Notes: generated from the sequence alone by a model not told the origin. A stretch of DNA of 64,000 bases from Streptomyces ferrugineus (GCF_015160855.1 NZ_CP063373.1:5208001-5272000); one strand, 5' to 3'. Shown: positions 1 to 9,126, counted from the stretch's first letter. Program-made: numbers and translations.

Positions 1-2148
1 ATTCCCGCACATGCGGCGCAGGCGGCGCAGCAGTGGTGGCGGGCGGTCATCGAGGTCGATACCGGGCTGCCGCCGGACGCGGCTGCGGGGGCGCGGCCGC
101 GGCCCATGTACAACCCGGCCACCACCACGTTCATCGAGCGTTACCAGGCCAAGGCGGCGGAGCTGCGCGCGGTGCTGGGCTGGTCGGTGTCCTGGCAGAC
201 GGTGCAGGCCAAACGGCTGGCGTACCGCAAGAAGCGCACGGTGGCGTCGCTGGTGGATCAGCGCAGCACCAAGAAGCAGCGGCTGTACGGGCTGACCGAT
301 CAGCGGGTGGTGGACCAGCTTCTGTTGCTGGTGGACCGGCAGCGGCGGCGGCAGGATACGCCCAGCGACGCGCGCAAGTTGTTCAAGCAGCTGCGCCGTT
401 CGGTGCGTGCCGCGCACGGCGAGTCGGTCAAGGTCCCGGCCGAGCCGACGCTCTACAAGCTGCTGCAGCGGCTGGGCATCGACGCGAGGGACCTGGGCGG
501 CAGCCGGGGTGCTCGGGGCCAATCGGGTGCGGGGTCGGTGCCGCCGTTCTCGGTGACGTCGGCGACGATGCCGGGCGAGCTGGTGCAGATCGACTCCACC
601 GATCTGGACATCTGGGTGCTGGGCGATGACGGCCAGCCGGCCCGGGTCGAGCTGACCTGCGCGGTGTGTGTGGCGACCCGCAGCATCATCGCCGCGGTGG
701 TGCGCCCCAAGCAGCCGGGCCGGCGCGGCAAACGACGCAAGGGCGGACAGGGCGGGCTGGTGGGAGCCCCGCGCCGCAAAGGCCGGGCGACGAAGGCGGT
801 GGACGCCTGCGAGCTGCTGGCGCAGGCCCTGGTTCCGGTGCCGATGCGGCCCGGTTTCGACGCGGCCGTCCACGCCAGCGCATCTGCCCTGCCCTATGAG
901 GAACTGGTCGCCGTCGATGCCCGGTTCGCGCAGGCCGCTGCCCGGCCGGTGATCATCCCGGATCTGATCGTCATCGACCACGGCACGGTGTTCGCCGGGC
1001 GGACCTTCTTCGACGCCTGCGAATACCTGGGCATCTCGGTGCGGCCGGCCCGCAAGCGCACCGGTCAGGACAAGTCGGTCGTGGAGCGCACCTTCGGCTC
1101 CATCAAGTCGATGTTCAGCCAGCACGTGAACACGTACACCGGGAACGATCCGGTGCGGGTGCGGCGGACGGTGGACGGCGAGCGGCTGTGGACGCTGGCC
1201 GAGCTCGACGACATGCTCCAGCAGTGGATCGCGCTTGAGTGGCAGAACAAGCCGCACCCCGAGCTCGCCGACCCGTACGACGCCTACCTTCCCGAGCTGA
1301 CGCCGAACGAGATGTACGCCGCGTGCGTGGCCGTCGAGGGCTACCTGCCGATCCCGCTGGCCCAGGACGACTACCTGCGGCTGCTGCCGACCGCGTGGGT
1401 GGGAGTGAGCCCGCAGGGTATCCGCTTCAAGAACCGCACCTATGACAACCCCGAGCGCGATCCGAAGAAGGGGCTGAACCCCTGCCGGAAAACCCGTTCA
1501 GGACTGCGGGGCAAACGCAAGGGCCGGTGGGAGGTGCGGTATACGCCGAACGACCCGTCCCGGGTATGGCTGCGCGACCACCACAGGAACGAGTGGGTGG
1601 AGGCGACATGGGTGCACCAGCACGTGGTCGGGCGACCGTTCACGCAGTTCCTATGGGACATCGCCGCCTCCCAGCATCTGGAACGTGGCGGCCGCCTCGA
1701 CGACGAGGAGGCGATCGCCCACGCGCTCGCCGATCTGCTGGAGCGTGCCGCCCAGGGCCCGGACCGGGCTGCGCTGGTGCAGATGCCCGACGGCTACACC
1801 TCCGTGCCGCCGCCGGCGCCCCCGGCGGAGTTCGACCCGTATGCGGGTCGCGCCCCGCTGGATCGGTCCCAGCTGCTTCCCGACCCTGACTCGGAACTGG
1901 GCGACGGCCCCCTGGTCTTGGACGACACCGGCCTGTACGCGACGAGTCCGGCGGGGGCAGCCATCGACTGGGAGAGCGGGCCGGCGGCGCCGGATGCCTC
2001 CCTCGCGGCGTGGGAAGGCGTACAGCCCGGTGAGGCAGCCGGCGAGGAGGGCGAGGACCTGACGGCCCGGTATCGCAGGATTATCGCCGAAATCCGCCAG
2101 ACGCCCCCCGACGGCGACGGCGAGGATGACGACCCAGGCAGTGAGTGA
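1..2148 (+). CDS. TnsB/TniA-like DDE transposase, 5' partial
   Basis: The reading frame is open from the first base of the window and reads as coding (AVIEVDTGLPPDAAAG) before the first ATG at 106, so the true start lies upstream. From that ATG the product is 680 aa. An RNase-H-fold integrase core carries the expected catalytic triad: Asp in VQIDSTDLD (about residue 163), Asp in IVIDHG (291) and Glu in SVVERTFG (327). A Mu-type C-terminal domain follows, then an acidic Pro/Gly-rich tail of the kind that contacts the ATPase partner in this family. By family knowledge it cuts and joins transposon ends. It overlaps the next gene by 23 bases, which suggests coupled translation. Confidence 0.9.
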   Translation: MPAHAAQAAQQWWRAVIEVDTGLPPDAAAGARPRPMYNPATTTFIERYQAKAAELRAVLGWSVSWQTVQAKRLAYRKKRTVASLVDQRSTKKQRLYGLTDQRVVDQLLLLVDRQRRRQDTPSDARKLFKQLRRSVRAAHGESVKVPAEPTLYKLLQRLGIDARDLGGSRGARGQSGAGSVPPFSVTSATMPGELVQIDSTDLDIWVLGDDGQPARVELTCAVCVATRSIIAAVVRPKQPGRRGKRRKGGQGGLVGAPRRKGRATKAVDACELLAQALVPVPMRPGFDAAVHASASALPYEELVAVDARFAQAAARPVIIPDLIVIDHGTVFAGRTFFDACEYLGISVRPARKRTGQDKSVVERTFGSIKSMFSQHVNTYTGNDPVRVRRTVDGERLWTLAELDDMLQQWIALEWQNKPHPELADPYDAYLPELTPNEMYAACVAVEGYLPIPLAQDDYLRLLPTAWVGVSPQGIRFKNRTYDNPERDPKKGLNPCRKTRSGLRGKRKGRWEVRYTPNDPSRVWLRDHHRNEWVEATWVHQHVVGRPFTQFLWDIAASQHLERGGRLDDEEAIAHALADLLERAAQGPDRAALVQMPDGYTSVPPPAPPAEFDPYAGRAPLDRSQLLPDPDSELGDGPLVLDDTGLYATSPAGAAIDWESGPAAPDASLAAWEGVQPGEAAGEEGEDLTARYRRIIAEIRQTPPDGDGEDDDPGSE

Positions 2149-3274
2149 AACCACTCTTGCGGCGAGACCGGCCGCCAGCACCCTGGTCGGCAGCAGCCGG
2201 GCGACGACAGACGGAGGAGGAGCGTTGGAGCAAGATCTGACCAGCAAGGAGCAGCGGCTGCTGCGCAGCGTGAGCGAGGCACAGGAGATGTTCCTGGCCC
2301 CGCCGGTTCCTTTGTGGCCGCAGGACTGCTTTGCCTGGCGGCGACTGGCCGCCACGCTGTCGAAGCCACCGGATCTGGCTGACTGCGCCCCGCACGGCAC
2401 CAAGGTCACCGAAAACGACAAACGGCTGCTCTACCACGGGCACATGGGCACGGTGATCACCCCGGCGATCACCCGGGCACTGCGGGTGGTGGCCCAGCAG
2501 GTCATGTCCAACCGGCAGCGCACCGACGGCAAGATCGGGATCACCGTGGACGGCCCGCGCGGCACCGGCAAGAGCGCCCTGCTGCAGTGGATCGGCGTGC
2601 ACTGGGAGCGGCGGCTTGCGGAGCTGTACGGGCCGGACGAGAACCGGATCCCGGTCATCCCACTGAGCGTGCCGCCGCCGGTGCGCGGCAACGTGCGCAA
2701 CTGGGCCGGCGCGTTCGCCCGCTTTCTGGGCCAGGAGCGGGAGAGCGGGGATCCGACGGAGTCGGTCATCCGCGCGATGCGCAACGCACGCACGCTGCTC
2801 GTCCTCATCGACGGCATTGAGCGGCTGCGCACCGCCGTGGACGCGGAGCTGACGTTCCAGTACCTGGATGTGATCGGTGAGGAGACCGGCGCGACGTTCA
2901 TCTACTGCGGGCGCGGTGCACGTTCCATCGTCGATCCTTTCATCCGGGACAATGACACCCCTCTGGAGCGGGACGAGCAGCCGTGGGGCGATCATCCGGT
3001 GCTGCAGACCAGCAGGATCGGCTTCAGCGACGAGGAAATGCGCACGTTCGCCACCATCGTCGACCGGTTCGACAAGCATTTGCGGCTGTACCGGCACACG
3101 CGCGGCGACCTGTTGGAACTGTCGCAGGAACTGCACAAGCGCAGCCGCGGATACATGCGCGCACTGTCGCACTTGATCTGCCAGGCAGCTCAGAAAGCGA
3201 TCCGTTCTGGGGAGGAGCGCATCACCAAGGATCTGCTGGACACGATCCAGGTCGGCGGTGTCGTGCGGCTGTGA
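2126..3274 (+). CDS. TnsC/TniB-like AAA+ transposition regulator
   Basis: A 382-aa ATPase. The Walker A motif GPRGTGKS lies at residues 143-150 and the Walker B LLVLIDGIE at about 224-232. The length and layout match TnsC/TniB proteins, which form ATP-dependent filaments on target DNA and recruit the transposase. The ATG at 2126 overlaps the transposase gene by 23 bases; a TTG at 2225 is an alternative start, since residues before it show no clear domain. The gene ends at a hairpin facing the convergent helicase gene. Assignment rests on the motifs plus adjacency to the transposase. Confidence 0.85.
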   Translation: MTTQAVSETTLAARPAASTLVGSSRATTDGGGALEQDLTSKEQRLLRSVSEAQEMFLAPPVPLWPQDCFAWRRLAATLSKPPDLADCAPHGTKVTENDKRLLYHGHMGTVITPAITRALRVVAQQVMSNRQRTDGKIGITVDGPRGTGKSALLQWIGVHWERRLAELYGPDENRIPVIPLSVPPPVRGNVRNWAGAFARFLGQERESGDPTESVIRAMRNARTLLVLIDGIERLRTAVDAELTFQYLDVIGEETGATFIYCGRGARSIVDPFIRDNDTPLERDEQPWGDHPVLQTSRIGFSDEEMRTFATIVDRFDKHLRLYRHTRGDLLELSQELHKRSRGYMRALSHLICQAAQKAIRSGEERITKDLLDTIQVGGVVRL

Positions 3275-3296
3275 GGTGCCCGGCTCCCCTGTCCAG

Positions 3297-3322
3297 CCGG
3301 GGTGCCGTGGTGGATACCCCGG
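3297..3322. terminator. hairpin between convergent tnsC-like and helicase genes
   Basis: A 7-bp stem (CCGGGGT / ACCCCGG) with a 12-base loop lies 22 bases after the tnsC-like stop and before the convergent helicase stop. It lacks a T-run, as is common in high-GC actinomycetes. It probably serves both genes. Confidence 0.4.
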
Positions 3323-3343
3323 GGGCCGTCGACGCTGCTGCGG

Positions 3344-5701
3344 CTACGGGCCGGGGGGCGGCTTGGGGCGCTTACGGCGTCCCAGCTTGGGGTCCCAGAC
3401 CATGCGCAGCGCCTCAAGGGCGTGGCGCTGTTCCTCAGTGAGCCGCTCGGGGTGCTTGCGGCATTGGTGCACCCACTCCCCCAGCGCATAGGGCGCGGAC
3501 CGGCGGCCGTCGCCGGTTCGCCCCTGCTGCTCACGGTGGTGACGGGGCACGTTCGCGTGGCCTTCGCGGGCCAGGAACACGGCGAGGTAGCCCAGGCCCA
3601 CGTAGAAGGCGTGGCGTTCGGGATCGATGGAGCTGTCGTGGAACACGCCGTCGGGCAGGGGCGGGATGCGCAGCTGAAGCAGCAGGTCCTGCTGCTGTTC
3701 GTGCAGGTGGAAGAAGTTCAGGCGTTGGCGGTGGATCCAGTTGACCGTCGAGCGGTCCTGATCGCTCGTCCCGGTGTCGTCGTGCATGTCCAGCCGCCAG
3801 CGGGAGGCGCGCACCAGGGCCTGGGCGCGGACGTACTGGCGCTGCCAGTCGCGTGGCCAGGGCGCGTTCCAGTACGGGTCGATGGCGTCGAGCGCCTCGC
3901 GGTGAGCATCGGGCAGTTGGCCACTGGCGGCCTTGCGGCGCAGGGTGGCCAGCCAGGCACCGATCCTGTGGCCGCCGACGTGCTCCTTGACGGGGGCACT
4001 GAGGTGGCCGTGCTCGGCCGCCCAGGCGCGGGCCCGCTCGAGCATGACGTCGAACGTCTGCTCAGGGGCGGCCCACAGCATGCCGAGCGCGTCCAGGGCC
4101 TGTTCGTGTTCGTCCGGCAGCCGGTCCAGCAGGTGGCGCAGACGGAGGTTGGCCAGGCACTCGCCCAGAGCGAAGCCGTCTTCGTCGATGTAGTCGCCGG
4201 GGACGTCGAGATGCCCGAAGCGGGCGCGGTAGGCGGTGGCGGCGGCATGGGCCTGCTCCCAGGTGCCAACAGCCGGCAAAGTGAGCTCCAGGCCCAGGGC
4301 ACGGGCCAGCTGGGCGGCGCGCTCGGGGCGGGCGTAGTAGTGGGCGCGTTCGGCTGCAGCCGGGTTGCGCGGGCGAGTGCGGGCGGGCAGGGCGATGCGG
4401 TCCATGAACGACTCGTCGTGGGAGCGGAGCGCCTGCAGGAGGGTGATCAGGTTCGCGAAGGCGGAGTCCTCCAGCAGGTTGGTGGTATCGGCCCCGCGGC
4501 GCAGATACACGGGGATGACCAGGGTGGTCTTCTTCTGCGCTCCGGGCGGCTGGCGCAGGCCGCGGCCTATGCCCTGCACGGCGTCGATGACGCTGTAACG
4601 GGGATCGACGAAGATCACGGCGTCGACGTCGGGCATGTCGACGCCCTCGTTGAGCACGCGCACGTTGGACAGCACCGCGCATTCCCGGTCGGGGTCGGCG
4701 AAGTCCTCCAGCAGGTCGCGTCGCCACTCGCCGGACTGCTTGGAGTGGATCGCCTGCGCCCACAGGTTCTCGATCCTCAGCTCTTCGCCGACTTCGAGCG
4801 CGGTCTGAGGCAGGGAGGCGGCGAAGGCCTTCGCCCATGCGATGCGGTTGTGGAAGAGCAGGACGCGGCGCAGCCCGTGCTCGGCGATCGCCCGCAGGAC
4901 GGCGACCTGCATGGCACCGTTGCGCAGCCCGTTGTGGTGCGCGGTGGTGTTCGGGCGGCGCTCGGCAAGGATGGCGTGCAGGTCTGCGTCGTCGACGATC
5001 GGCATGACGACCTGGTAGTCAGCCAGAATGCCGCGCTCGATGGCCTTCGCCATGCCCAGTTCGAATACGGTCGGGCCGAAGATCTCCCGGTGGTCCATGG
5101 TGGCCAGCGGGATGCGTTCCATGAACGGCGTCAGCTCATCAGGAGCCGGGGTGTCCCAGACGCGGGGCGTGGCGGTCATGTAGAGGCGGATCTTGGCGGG
5201 GATCGCCGCGTCGTCGTGGATGGTGCCCCAGCCGTCCCCGAAGGCGGAGCAGGTGCGGTGGGCCTCGTCGGCGATCACGAGGTCCCAGGGCGCAAGACCG
5301 TGCTGGTCATGGGCTTCCTTGATGTGGTGCAGCGAATCGTAGGTGGCGAACACGGTGACCGGGCCGCCCACCCGCATCGCCCGGGCGATCGCCCGGGCTC
5401 CACGGGTCATCAACGCCTCGCCCGGGGCCAGTCCGCTCTCGGTCTGGCGCAGGGAGCAGACGCCGAGGGCCAGTCCCGGATGGCCGGTCTCACGCCAGCG
5501 GCGGGCGGTCTGCGTCACCAGGGCTTTCGTCGGCATCAGTACCAGCACGGCGCCCTGAGGGGCCAGACGCTGTGCGGCCTGCTGGGCGATCAAGGTCTTG
5601 CCGGTGCCGCACGCGGACACGACCGTCATGCGCTGCTCTCCCGCGGCCGCAGCGGTCTCGATCGCGGCGAGCGCCTCGATCTGGTGGTCGCGTAACCTCA
5701 C
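3344..5701 (-). CDS. DEAD/DEAH helicase with helicase-associated (HA) repeats, copy 1
   Basis: A 785-aa superfamily 2 helicase. The N-terminal half has motif I CGTGKT (31-36), DEAH at about 145-148, motif III MTATPR, and a second RecA domain ending in the QGIGRGLRQ motif VI. The C-terminal half holds several copies of the HA repeat, seen as alternating 'GHL..P', 'GAWL..LR' and 'ALDAIDPYWN' elements. Such proteins are frequent in Streptomyces; the terminal TtrA-type helicases are relatives. It is the first of three in this window and lies opposite to and between the tnsC-like and tniQ-like genes, so it looks like cargo or a later insertion. DNA substrate and role are unknown. Confidence 0.85.
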   Translation of the reverse strand: MRLRDHQIEALAAIETAAAAGEQRMTVVSACGTGKTLIAQQAAQRLAPQGAVLVLMPTKALVTQTARRWRETGHPGLALGVCSLRQTESGLAPGEALMTRGARAIARAMRVGGPVTVFATYDSLHHIKEAHDQHGLAPWDLVIADEAHRTCSAFGDGWGTIHDDAAIPAKIRLYMTATPRVWDTPAPDELTPFMERIPLATMDHREIFGPTVFELGMAKAIERGILADYQVVMPIVDDADLHAILAERRPNTTAHHNGLRNGAMQVAVLRAIAEHGLRRVLLFHNRIAWAKAFAASLPQTALEVGEELRIENLWAQAIHSKQSGEWRRDLLEDFADPDRECAVLSNVRVLNEGVDMPDVDAVIFVDPRYSVIDAVQGIGRGLRQPPGAQKKTTLVIPVYLRRGADTTNLLEDSAFANLITLLQALRSHDESFMDRIALPARTRPRNPAAAERAHYYARPERAAQLARALGLELTLPAVGTWEQAHAAATAYRARFGHLDVPGDYIDEDGFALGECLANLRLRHLLDRLPDEHEQALDALGMLWAAPEQTFDVMLERARAWAAEHGHLSAPVKEHVGGHRIGAWLATLRRKAASGQLPDAHREALDAIDPYWNAPWPRDWQRQYVRAQALVRASRWRLDMHDDTGTSDQDRSTVNWIHRQRLNFFHLHEQQQDLLLQLRIPPLPDGVFHDSSIDPERHAFYVGLGYLAVFLAREGHANVPRHHREQQGRTGDGRRSAPYALGEWVHQCRKHPERLTEEQRHALEALRMVWDPKLGRRKRPKPPPGP

Positions 5702-5967
5702 ACCGCCTCCTCAACCGTGCCGCCGGCCTTGAGATCGCGGGAATGTACCCACTCGGCGGGCCCGCCCGGGCACGCAGCAGGCACTTTCAGCCAATGTCTG
5801 GGCCGGGTGAGGCGTGATGGCCAGAAGAGGAAGCGCGTAACGGCGTGGCGTCGTAGACAAGGAGGGACCTGCGCGAGGAGGCCTTTCGTTTCCCGGCATT
5901 GTTGATGACATCCGAACCAGGCTGGCCCGCCGAGGGCACCGCGATCGAAAAGCGAGGCGAGGAGGCC

Positions 5968-7116
5968 ATGACGGCGGCCCGAACTCCCCGCAGCACCACG
6001 GGCAGAGCGCGCCGTACGAAGAGATGGAAGCCGGCGCGGCGGCTCGGGCTATCCGTGGTGCCGTTCATCGGCGGGGAATCGACCGGCTCCTACACGCGGC
6101 GTCTGGCGGACCTCAACGGCATCCCGGATGAAGAGTTCTGGCTCATGTTCGGCACGCCGTTGCGTCAAGACGGTGTGGTGGGTGATCCGCTGTGTGGCGA
6201 CGGCTATCTCAACCGGGCCGCGCTGGAACGGCTGGCCGTCATGGCCCATCGCCCCGTGGCCCAGTTGCAGTTCGCTCTGCCGAACCTGCGCGAGCACCGG
6301 CTGCTGGAAGACAAGGGCCCGCCGGCGTGGGACTGGCCCTGGGACACGACCGGCTGCTTTTTGGTGCGGGTGTGTGAACTGTGCGCCCAGAACAAGCGCA
6401 CCCGCCTGGAGGCGTACCTGGCCAGCGATGCCACCTGGCAGGTGTGCGTGGCGCACGGCCGCTGGCTGGACAACCGCCGCGAACCGGGCGCCGCCGCCAT
6501 TGCCCTGACCGCGCTGCCCGAGGTCGTGAACGCCCACCGGCGGCGGCTGTATCTGGAGCGGCGTCTGGGACCGGGGGGCCGCGCCATGTTCGCGGACGCC
6601 TACGCCCTCACCTCGTGCTGGTGGAACATCCCCGCCCTCAACGCGCCGGTGTGGCAGGCTCGCAGACGGGTGCTGGGGCGGGCCGGGCGCGACGAACTGC
6701 GCGTCGCCCCGCTGCTGTTCTACCCCGAGGCGGTCCGCCTGGCCGAGGCGTTGGCCGCGCGGGAGCGGCGGCGCCTGCGGTACACCCTCACCCCACAAGA
6801 GGACGGCTGCTGGCTGGAGCAGGTCGCGCTGCTCCTGGACGAGTGGGGCATCCCGGTCGCCGAGGCATTGGAACTCGTCAGTATCTGGGCGTCACGGCAT
6901 CCCCTCCTGCCCCGGCCACGCCGCGCGGGACCGTCTGCGACACAGCGGCCGGCCCGCGGCCGCTACCGGCGCCTGCCGATGGCCGGCCCGCACACCGACG
7001 AGTCGCTTCAGGCAACGCTCGGCGAGCGCTCCTGTCTGCCATGGCAACTGGGCGAGATGATCACCACCGAACTGGCCCCCGCGCCCGGAGGCTGGCGCCT
7101 GGGCGGCCGTGCCTGA
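5968..7116 (+). CDS. TniQ/TnsD-like target-site selection protein
   Basis: A 382-aa product from the ATG at 5968, which follows the purine-rich GAGGCGAGGAGG; in-frame starts at 5899 and 5905 would add up to 23 residues. The N-terminus has the TniQ signature, SVVPFIGGESTGSYTRRLA, followed by a zinc-finger pattern CELC ... CVAH (two Cys, then Cys and His) within a helical region. By family knowledge TniQ bridges target DNA and the TnsC-type ATPase. Its place next to the tnsB/tnsC-like pair supports the call. It is separated from tnsC by the oppositely oriented helicase and so probably has its own promoter in the 5702-5967 interval. Confidence 0.8.
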   Translation: MTAARTPRSTTGRARRTKRWKPARRLGLSVVPFIGGESTGSYTRRLADLNGIPDEEFWLMFGTPLRQDGVVGDPLCGDGYLNRAALERLAVMAHRPVAQLQFALPNLREHRLLEDKGPPAWDWPWDTTGCFLVRVCELCAQNKRTRLEAYLASDATWQVCVAHGRWLDNRREPGAAAIALTALPEVVNAHRRRLYLERRLGPGGRAMFADAYALTSCWWNIPALNAPVWQARRRVLGRAGRDELRVAPLLFYPEAVRLAEALAARERRRLRYTLTPQEDGCWLEQVALLLDEWGIPVAEALELVSIWASRHPLLPRPRRAGPSATQRPARGRYRRLPMAGPHTDESLQATLGERSCLPWQLGEMITTELAPAPGGWRLGGRA

Positions 7117-7136
7117 CGTCGCCCTGGCGGGGAGTG

Positions 7137-7298
7137 TCAGATGTTCACGGTGTTGAGGAGTGTGCCGGCACGGTCGTTGTCGATGGTCTCGACGGAAGCG
7201 GTGTAGACGGTGCCGGGGTTGGAGGGTGGCGGGGTGCTGGCGGCTGGGTCGCTCACTTCGGGTGCGCGGGTTGCGAGGAGGTCGTAGAGGTCGGGCAT
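7137..7298 (-). CDS. candidate graspetide (RiPP) precursor peptide
   Basis: A 53-aa ORF beginning MPDLYDLLATRAPEVSD, with ATG at 7298 preceded on its strand by a GGAG motif 6 bases upstream. The N-terminal half could be a leader. After a Pro-rich spacer the last 24 residues, starting TVYTASVETIDNDRAG and ending LLNTVNI, are rich in Thr/Ser (possible hydroxyl donors) and in Glu/Asp (possible acceptors). That is the composition expected for ATP-grasp macrocyclisation. It overlaps the end of the membrane-protein gene by 46 bases in another frame and is last in an operon headed by an ATP-grasp ligase. The peptide family is not one I recognise, so the assignment is inference from composition and context. 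Confidence 0.6.
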   Translation of the reverse strand: MPDLYDLLATRAPEVSDPAASTPPPSNPGTVYTASVETIDNDRAGTLLNTVNI

Positions 7299-7912
7299 GT
7301 CGGCTCCGGGGTGTCGGTAGGGGTGCTGCCGTGCACTGTGCACAGCAGCACGGTGAAGAAGATCAGGGCAGAGGCGATCGCGAGCGTCGCTGCGTCCCGG
7401 AAGACGGTGAGGAACGTCCTGACGGTCTCCTCTCCGGTGCTGGCGTTGTGGACGTATCCGGCGGCGAGCTGCTTCTGGAGCGGTGGAGTTCCTTGTGCTG
7501 CCAGGGCGGTGTCTATCCGGGCCAGGACGGCTCGTCCGGTCAGAACCGCGGCGGTTCCCGCGACCGCCAGGACGGCAAGGCCGCATGACAGGGCCCAGGC
7601 GGCGATGAGCGCCCAGTGCTCGGAGAGCACTTCTTGCGATCTGGCGATGAGCGCGGCGGTCAGGGCGAGGGAGACCGTGGCCAAGGCGCCTGCCCGGTTG
7701 CGGATGCGGTCCAGGTCTGCTGCCTGCCGATCGAATTGGCGGCGCCCTTCCTCGATCAGCAGGGCGAGGTCCTCCGGCGGGAGGTGGTCGAGGCTGCCGG
7801 TGTAGGGGGCAGGGTCGGCGAAGGTGGGCAGCGGTCGCCCGGGGTGCAGCAGGGCCGCGCAGTAGTGGAGGTAGAGGCGGGCTTCGGCGAACCGGCCGGT
7901 GACCGTCGGCAT
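7253..7912 (-). CDS. three-helix membrane protein in the ATP-grasp operon
   Basis: A 219-aa protein of unknown function. The first about 75 residues are soluble and Arg-rich. Two hydrophobic helices follow (ALATVSLALTAALIA and a long ALSCGLAVLAVAGTAAVL), then a linker of about 50 residues and a third helix (TLAIASALIFFTVLLC) near the C-terminus. The arrangement is reminiscent of small helical membrane effectors, but no motif settles it. It starts one base after the ATP-grasp stop, so it is almost certainly co-transcribed and coupled, and its 3' end overlaps the putative precursor peptide. It could export or sense the peptide or act as an immunity protein. Confidence 0.6.
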   Translation of the reverse strand: MPTVTGRFAEARLYLHYCAALLHPGRPLPTFADPAPYTGSLDHLPPEDLALLIEEGRRQFDRQAADLDRIRNRAGALATVSLALTAALIARSQEVLSEHWALIAAWALSCGLAVLAVAGTAAVLTGRAVLARIDTALAAQGTPPLQKQLAAGYVHNASTGEETVRTFLTVFRDAATLAIASALIFFTVLLCTVHGSTPTDTPEPTCPTSTTSSQPAHPK

Positions 7913-7913
7913 G

Positions 7914-8909
7914 TCAGGCGCCCTTCAGCCAACCGGCCAGGCAGTCTGCGATCTGGGCCGTCATGCTGTCGGGCAGGAAGAGCCACTGTCCGCCGGGGTT
8001 GAGGTCGAGGAAGGCGGGGCCGGCCTCGTCAACGACCCAGTCCTGGCAGGTGAAGCCGGTTCCCAGGCGGTCGGCCAGGTCGAGGGCGGCTTGTTCTGTA
8101 TCCCGCCACCGGGAGGTCGGGCGGAAGGCGTGGTGCGCTGATGTGGACTGGCGCCAGTCCAACGGGAGCCCGTCGGCGTCGAGTTCGGCGGCCCAGGCCC
8201 GGCCGGCGACGGTGACGATCCGCAGGTGGGTACGGGCGGTGAGGCATTCCTGCGCCAGGAAGGGTGCGTCGAGCAGGTCCGTGCCGGCCAGGTCGGCCGC
8301 GGTCACGGCCTGGGCGGGCACGACGCGCTCGTGGCCGTCGTCTCCCGTGAAGTTGCCCGGCCCCAGCGGTTTGACGACGAACGGTTCACCGAGGGCGTCG
8401 GCCAGGACGGCGGGGCTGGCGCTGATGGCGGTTTTGGGGGTGCGCAGTCCGGTCGTGCGGGCCGCCCGGTACTGGACGATCTTGTTCTCGGCGGCGAAGA
8501 GCGCGTCGACGGGGCACAGCCAGGTGAGCCTGTCGTCCCGCAGGAGGGCGGCCAGTAGTGCCGTGCGTGCGGCGAGTCGGGCAGCGGCGTGGCCGCCCAG
8601 GACGGCGCCCGTGTCCCAGCCCGCGGGGGCGAGGCGCCGGATCCACCCGCGGGCGGGATGCTGTGCGGACATGTGGACCGGTTCGCCGGTGCGGTCGAGC
8701 AGCGTGCTGTGCTGGGGGTTGAGATCGCGCAGTGTGTTGGGAAGGGAGGCCGCGTCGACGGTGACGGTGCCGTGTCGGGGAAGCCGGTCAAGGACCGCGG
8801 CCATGTGCGGGTCCGTCGGGTCACCGATGAGCAGAACGGACAGGGACCTGCTCGCGGATGACGGCGGGCCGGAGGGGCAGCCGCCCTCCTGGGGCGGGGA
8901 CGATCTCAC
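7914..8909 (-). CDS. ATP-grasp ligase, RiPP-maturase type
   Basis: A 331-aa protein with the ATP-grasp fold seen as: a variable N-terminal domain, WLCPVDALFAAENKIVQYRAA (the usual linker of MvdD/TgmB-like enzymes), EPFVVKPLG (ATP-binding lysine), LAQECL (hinge) and the metal-binding end AFLDLNPGGQW. By family knowledge such ligases activate side-chain carboxylates of a precursor peptide and form ester or amide crosslinks with Thr/Ser or Lys. The only upstream start is a GTG at 8909, and the first 20 residues are low in domain signal. The neighbouring small peptide fits as substrate. The enzyme might instead modify another small molecule. Confidence 0.75.
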   Translation of the reverse strand: MRSSPPQEGGCPSGPPSSASRSLSVLLIGDPTDPHMAAVLDRLPRHGTVTVDAASLPNTLRDLNPQHSTLLDRTGEPVHMSAQHPARGWIRRLAPAGWDTGAVLGGHAAARLAARTALLAALLRDDRLTWLCPVDALFAAENKIVQYRAARTTGLRTPKTAISASPAVLADALGEPFVVKPLGPGNFTGDDGHERVVPAQAVTAADLAGTDLLDAPFLAQECLTARTHLRIVTVAGRAWAAELDADGLPLDWRQSTSAHHAFRPTSRWRDTEQAALDLADRLGTGFTCQDWVVDEAGPAFLDLNPGGQWLFLPDSMTAQIADCLAGWLKGA

Positions 8910-9126
8910 ACATCAACCGTACATGCGTGCGACATTATGCCTGCTGCCGGCGGTGCCGAGGCGGCTGATCTGCCCCGTCTGGAGCGGGGTGGCTGACGCG
9001 GGAGTGGCTGGGCTGTACGCCGTTCCACCAGCATCACGAGCCTCGGCCGCAGCTTGCCCCTCAGCGCGTCGATGCAGGGAACCCGGCGGATGCCACAGCA
9101 GCGGGCTGACTGTATCGCTCCAGTGA

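Larger units (their letters stand above)
1..7116. mobile_element. Tn7/Tn5053-type transposition module (left end outside window)
   Basis: Three genes typical of Tn7-like or Tn5053-like elements lie together: a DDE transposase, an AAA+ regulator overlapping it by 23 bases, and a TniQ-type target-site protein. A helicase gene on the opposite strand separates the regulator from tniQ. I could not locate the terminal repeats; the left end is outside the window and the right boundary is unknown, so the limits given are only those of the genes. No CRISPR array or Cas gene was seen nearby, so a guide-RNA-directed element is not supported. Confidence 0.75.

Noticed and set aside
3302..5695. 797-codon open frame on the plus strand
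   Set aside because: It is the antisense shadow of the helicase at 3344-5701; its product is a Gly/Val/Arg-rich string without motifs, while the minus strand carries clear helicase motifs.
1..7116. Possible CRISPR-associated transposon
   Set aside because: No cas gene, no repeat-spacer array and no guide-like repeat was seen beside the tnsB/tnsC/tniQ-like genes within the window.
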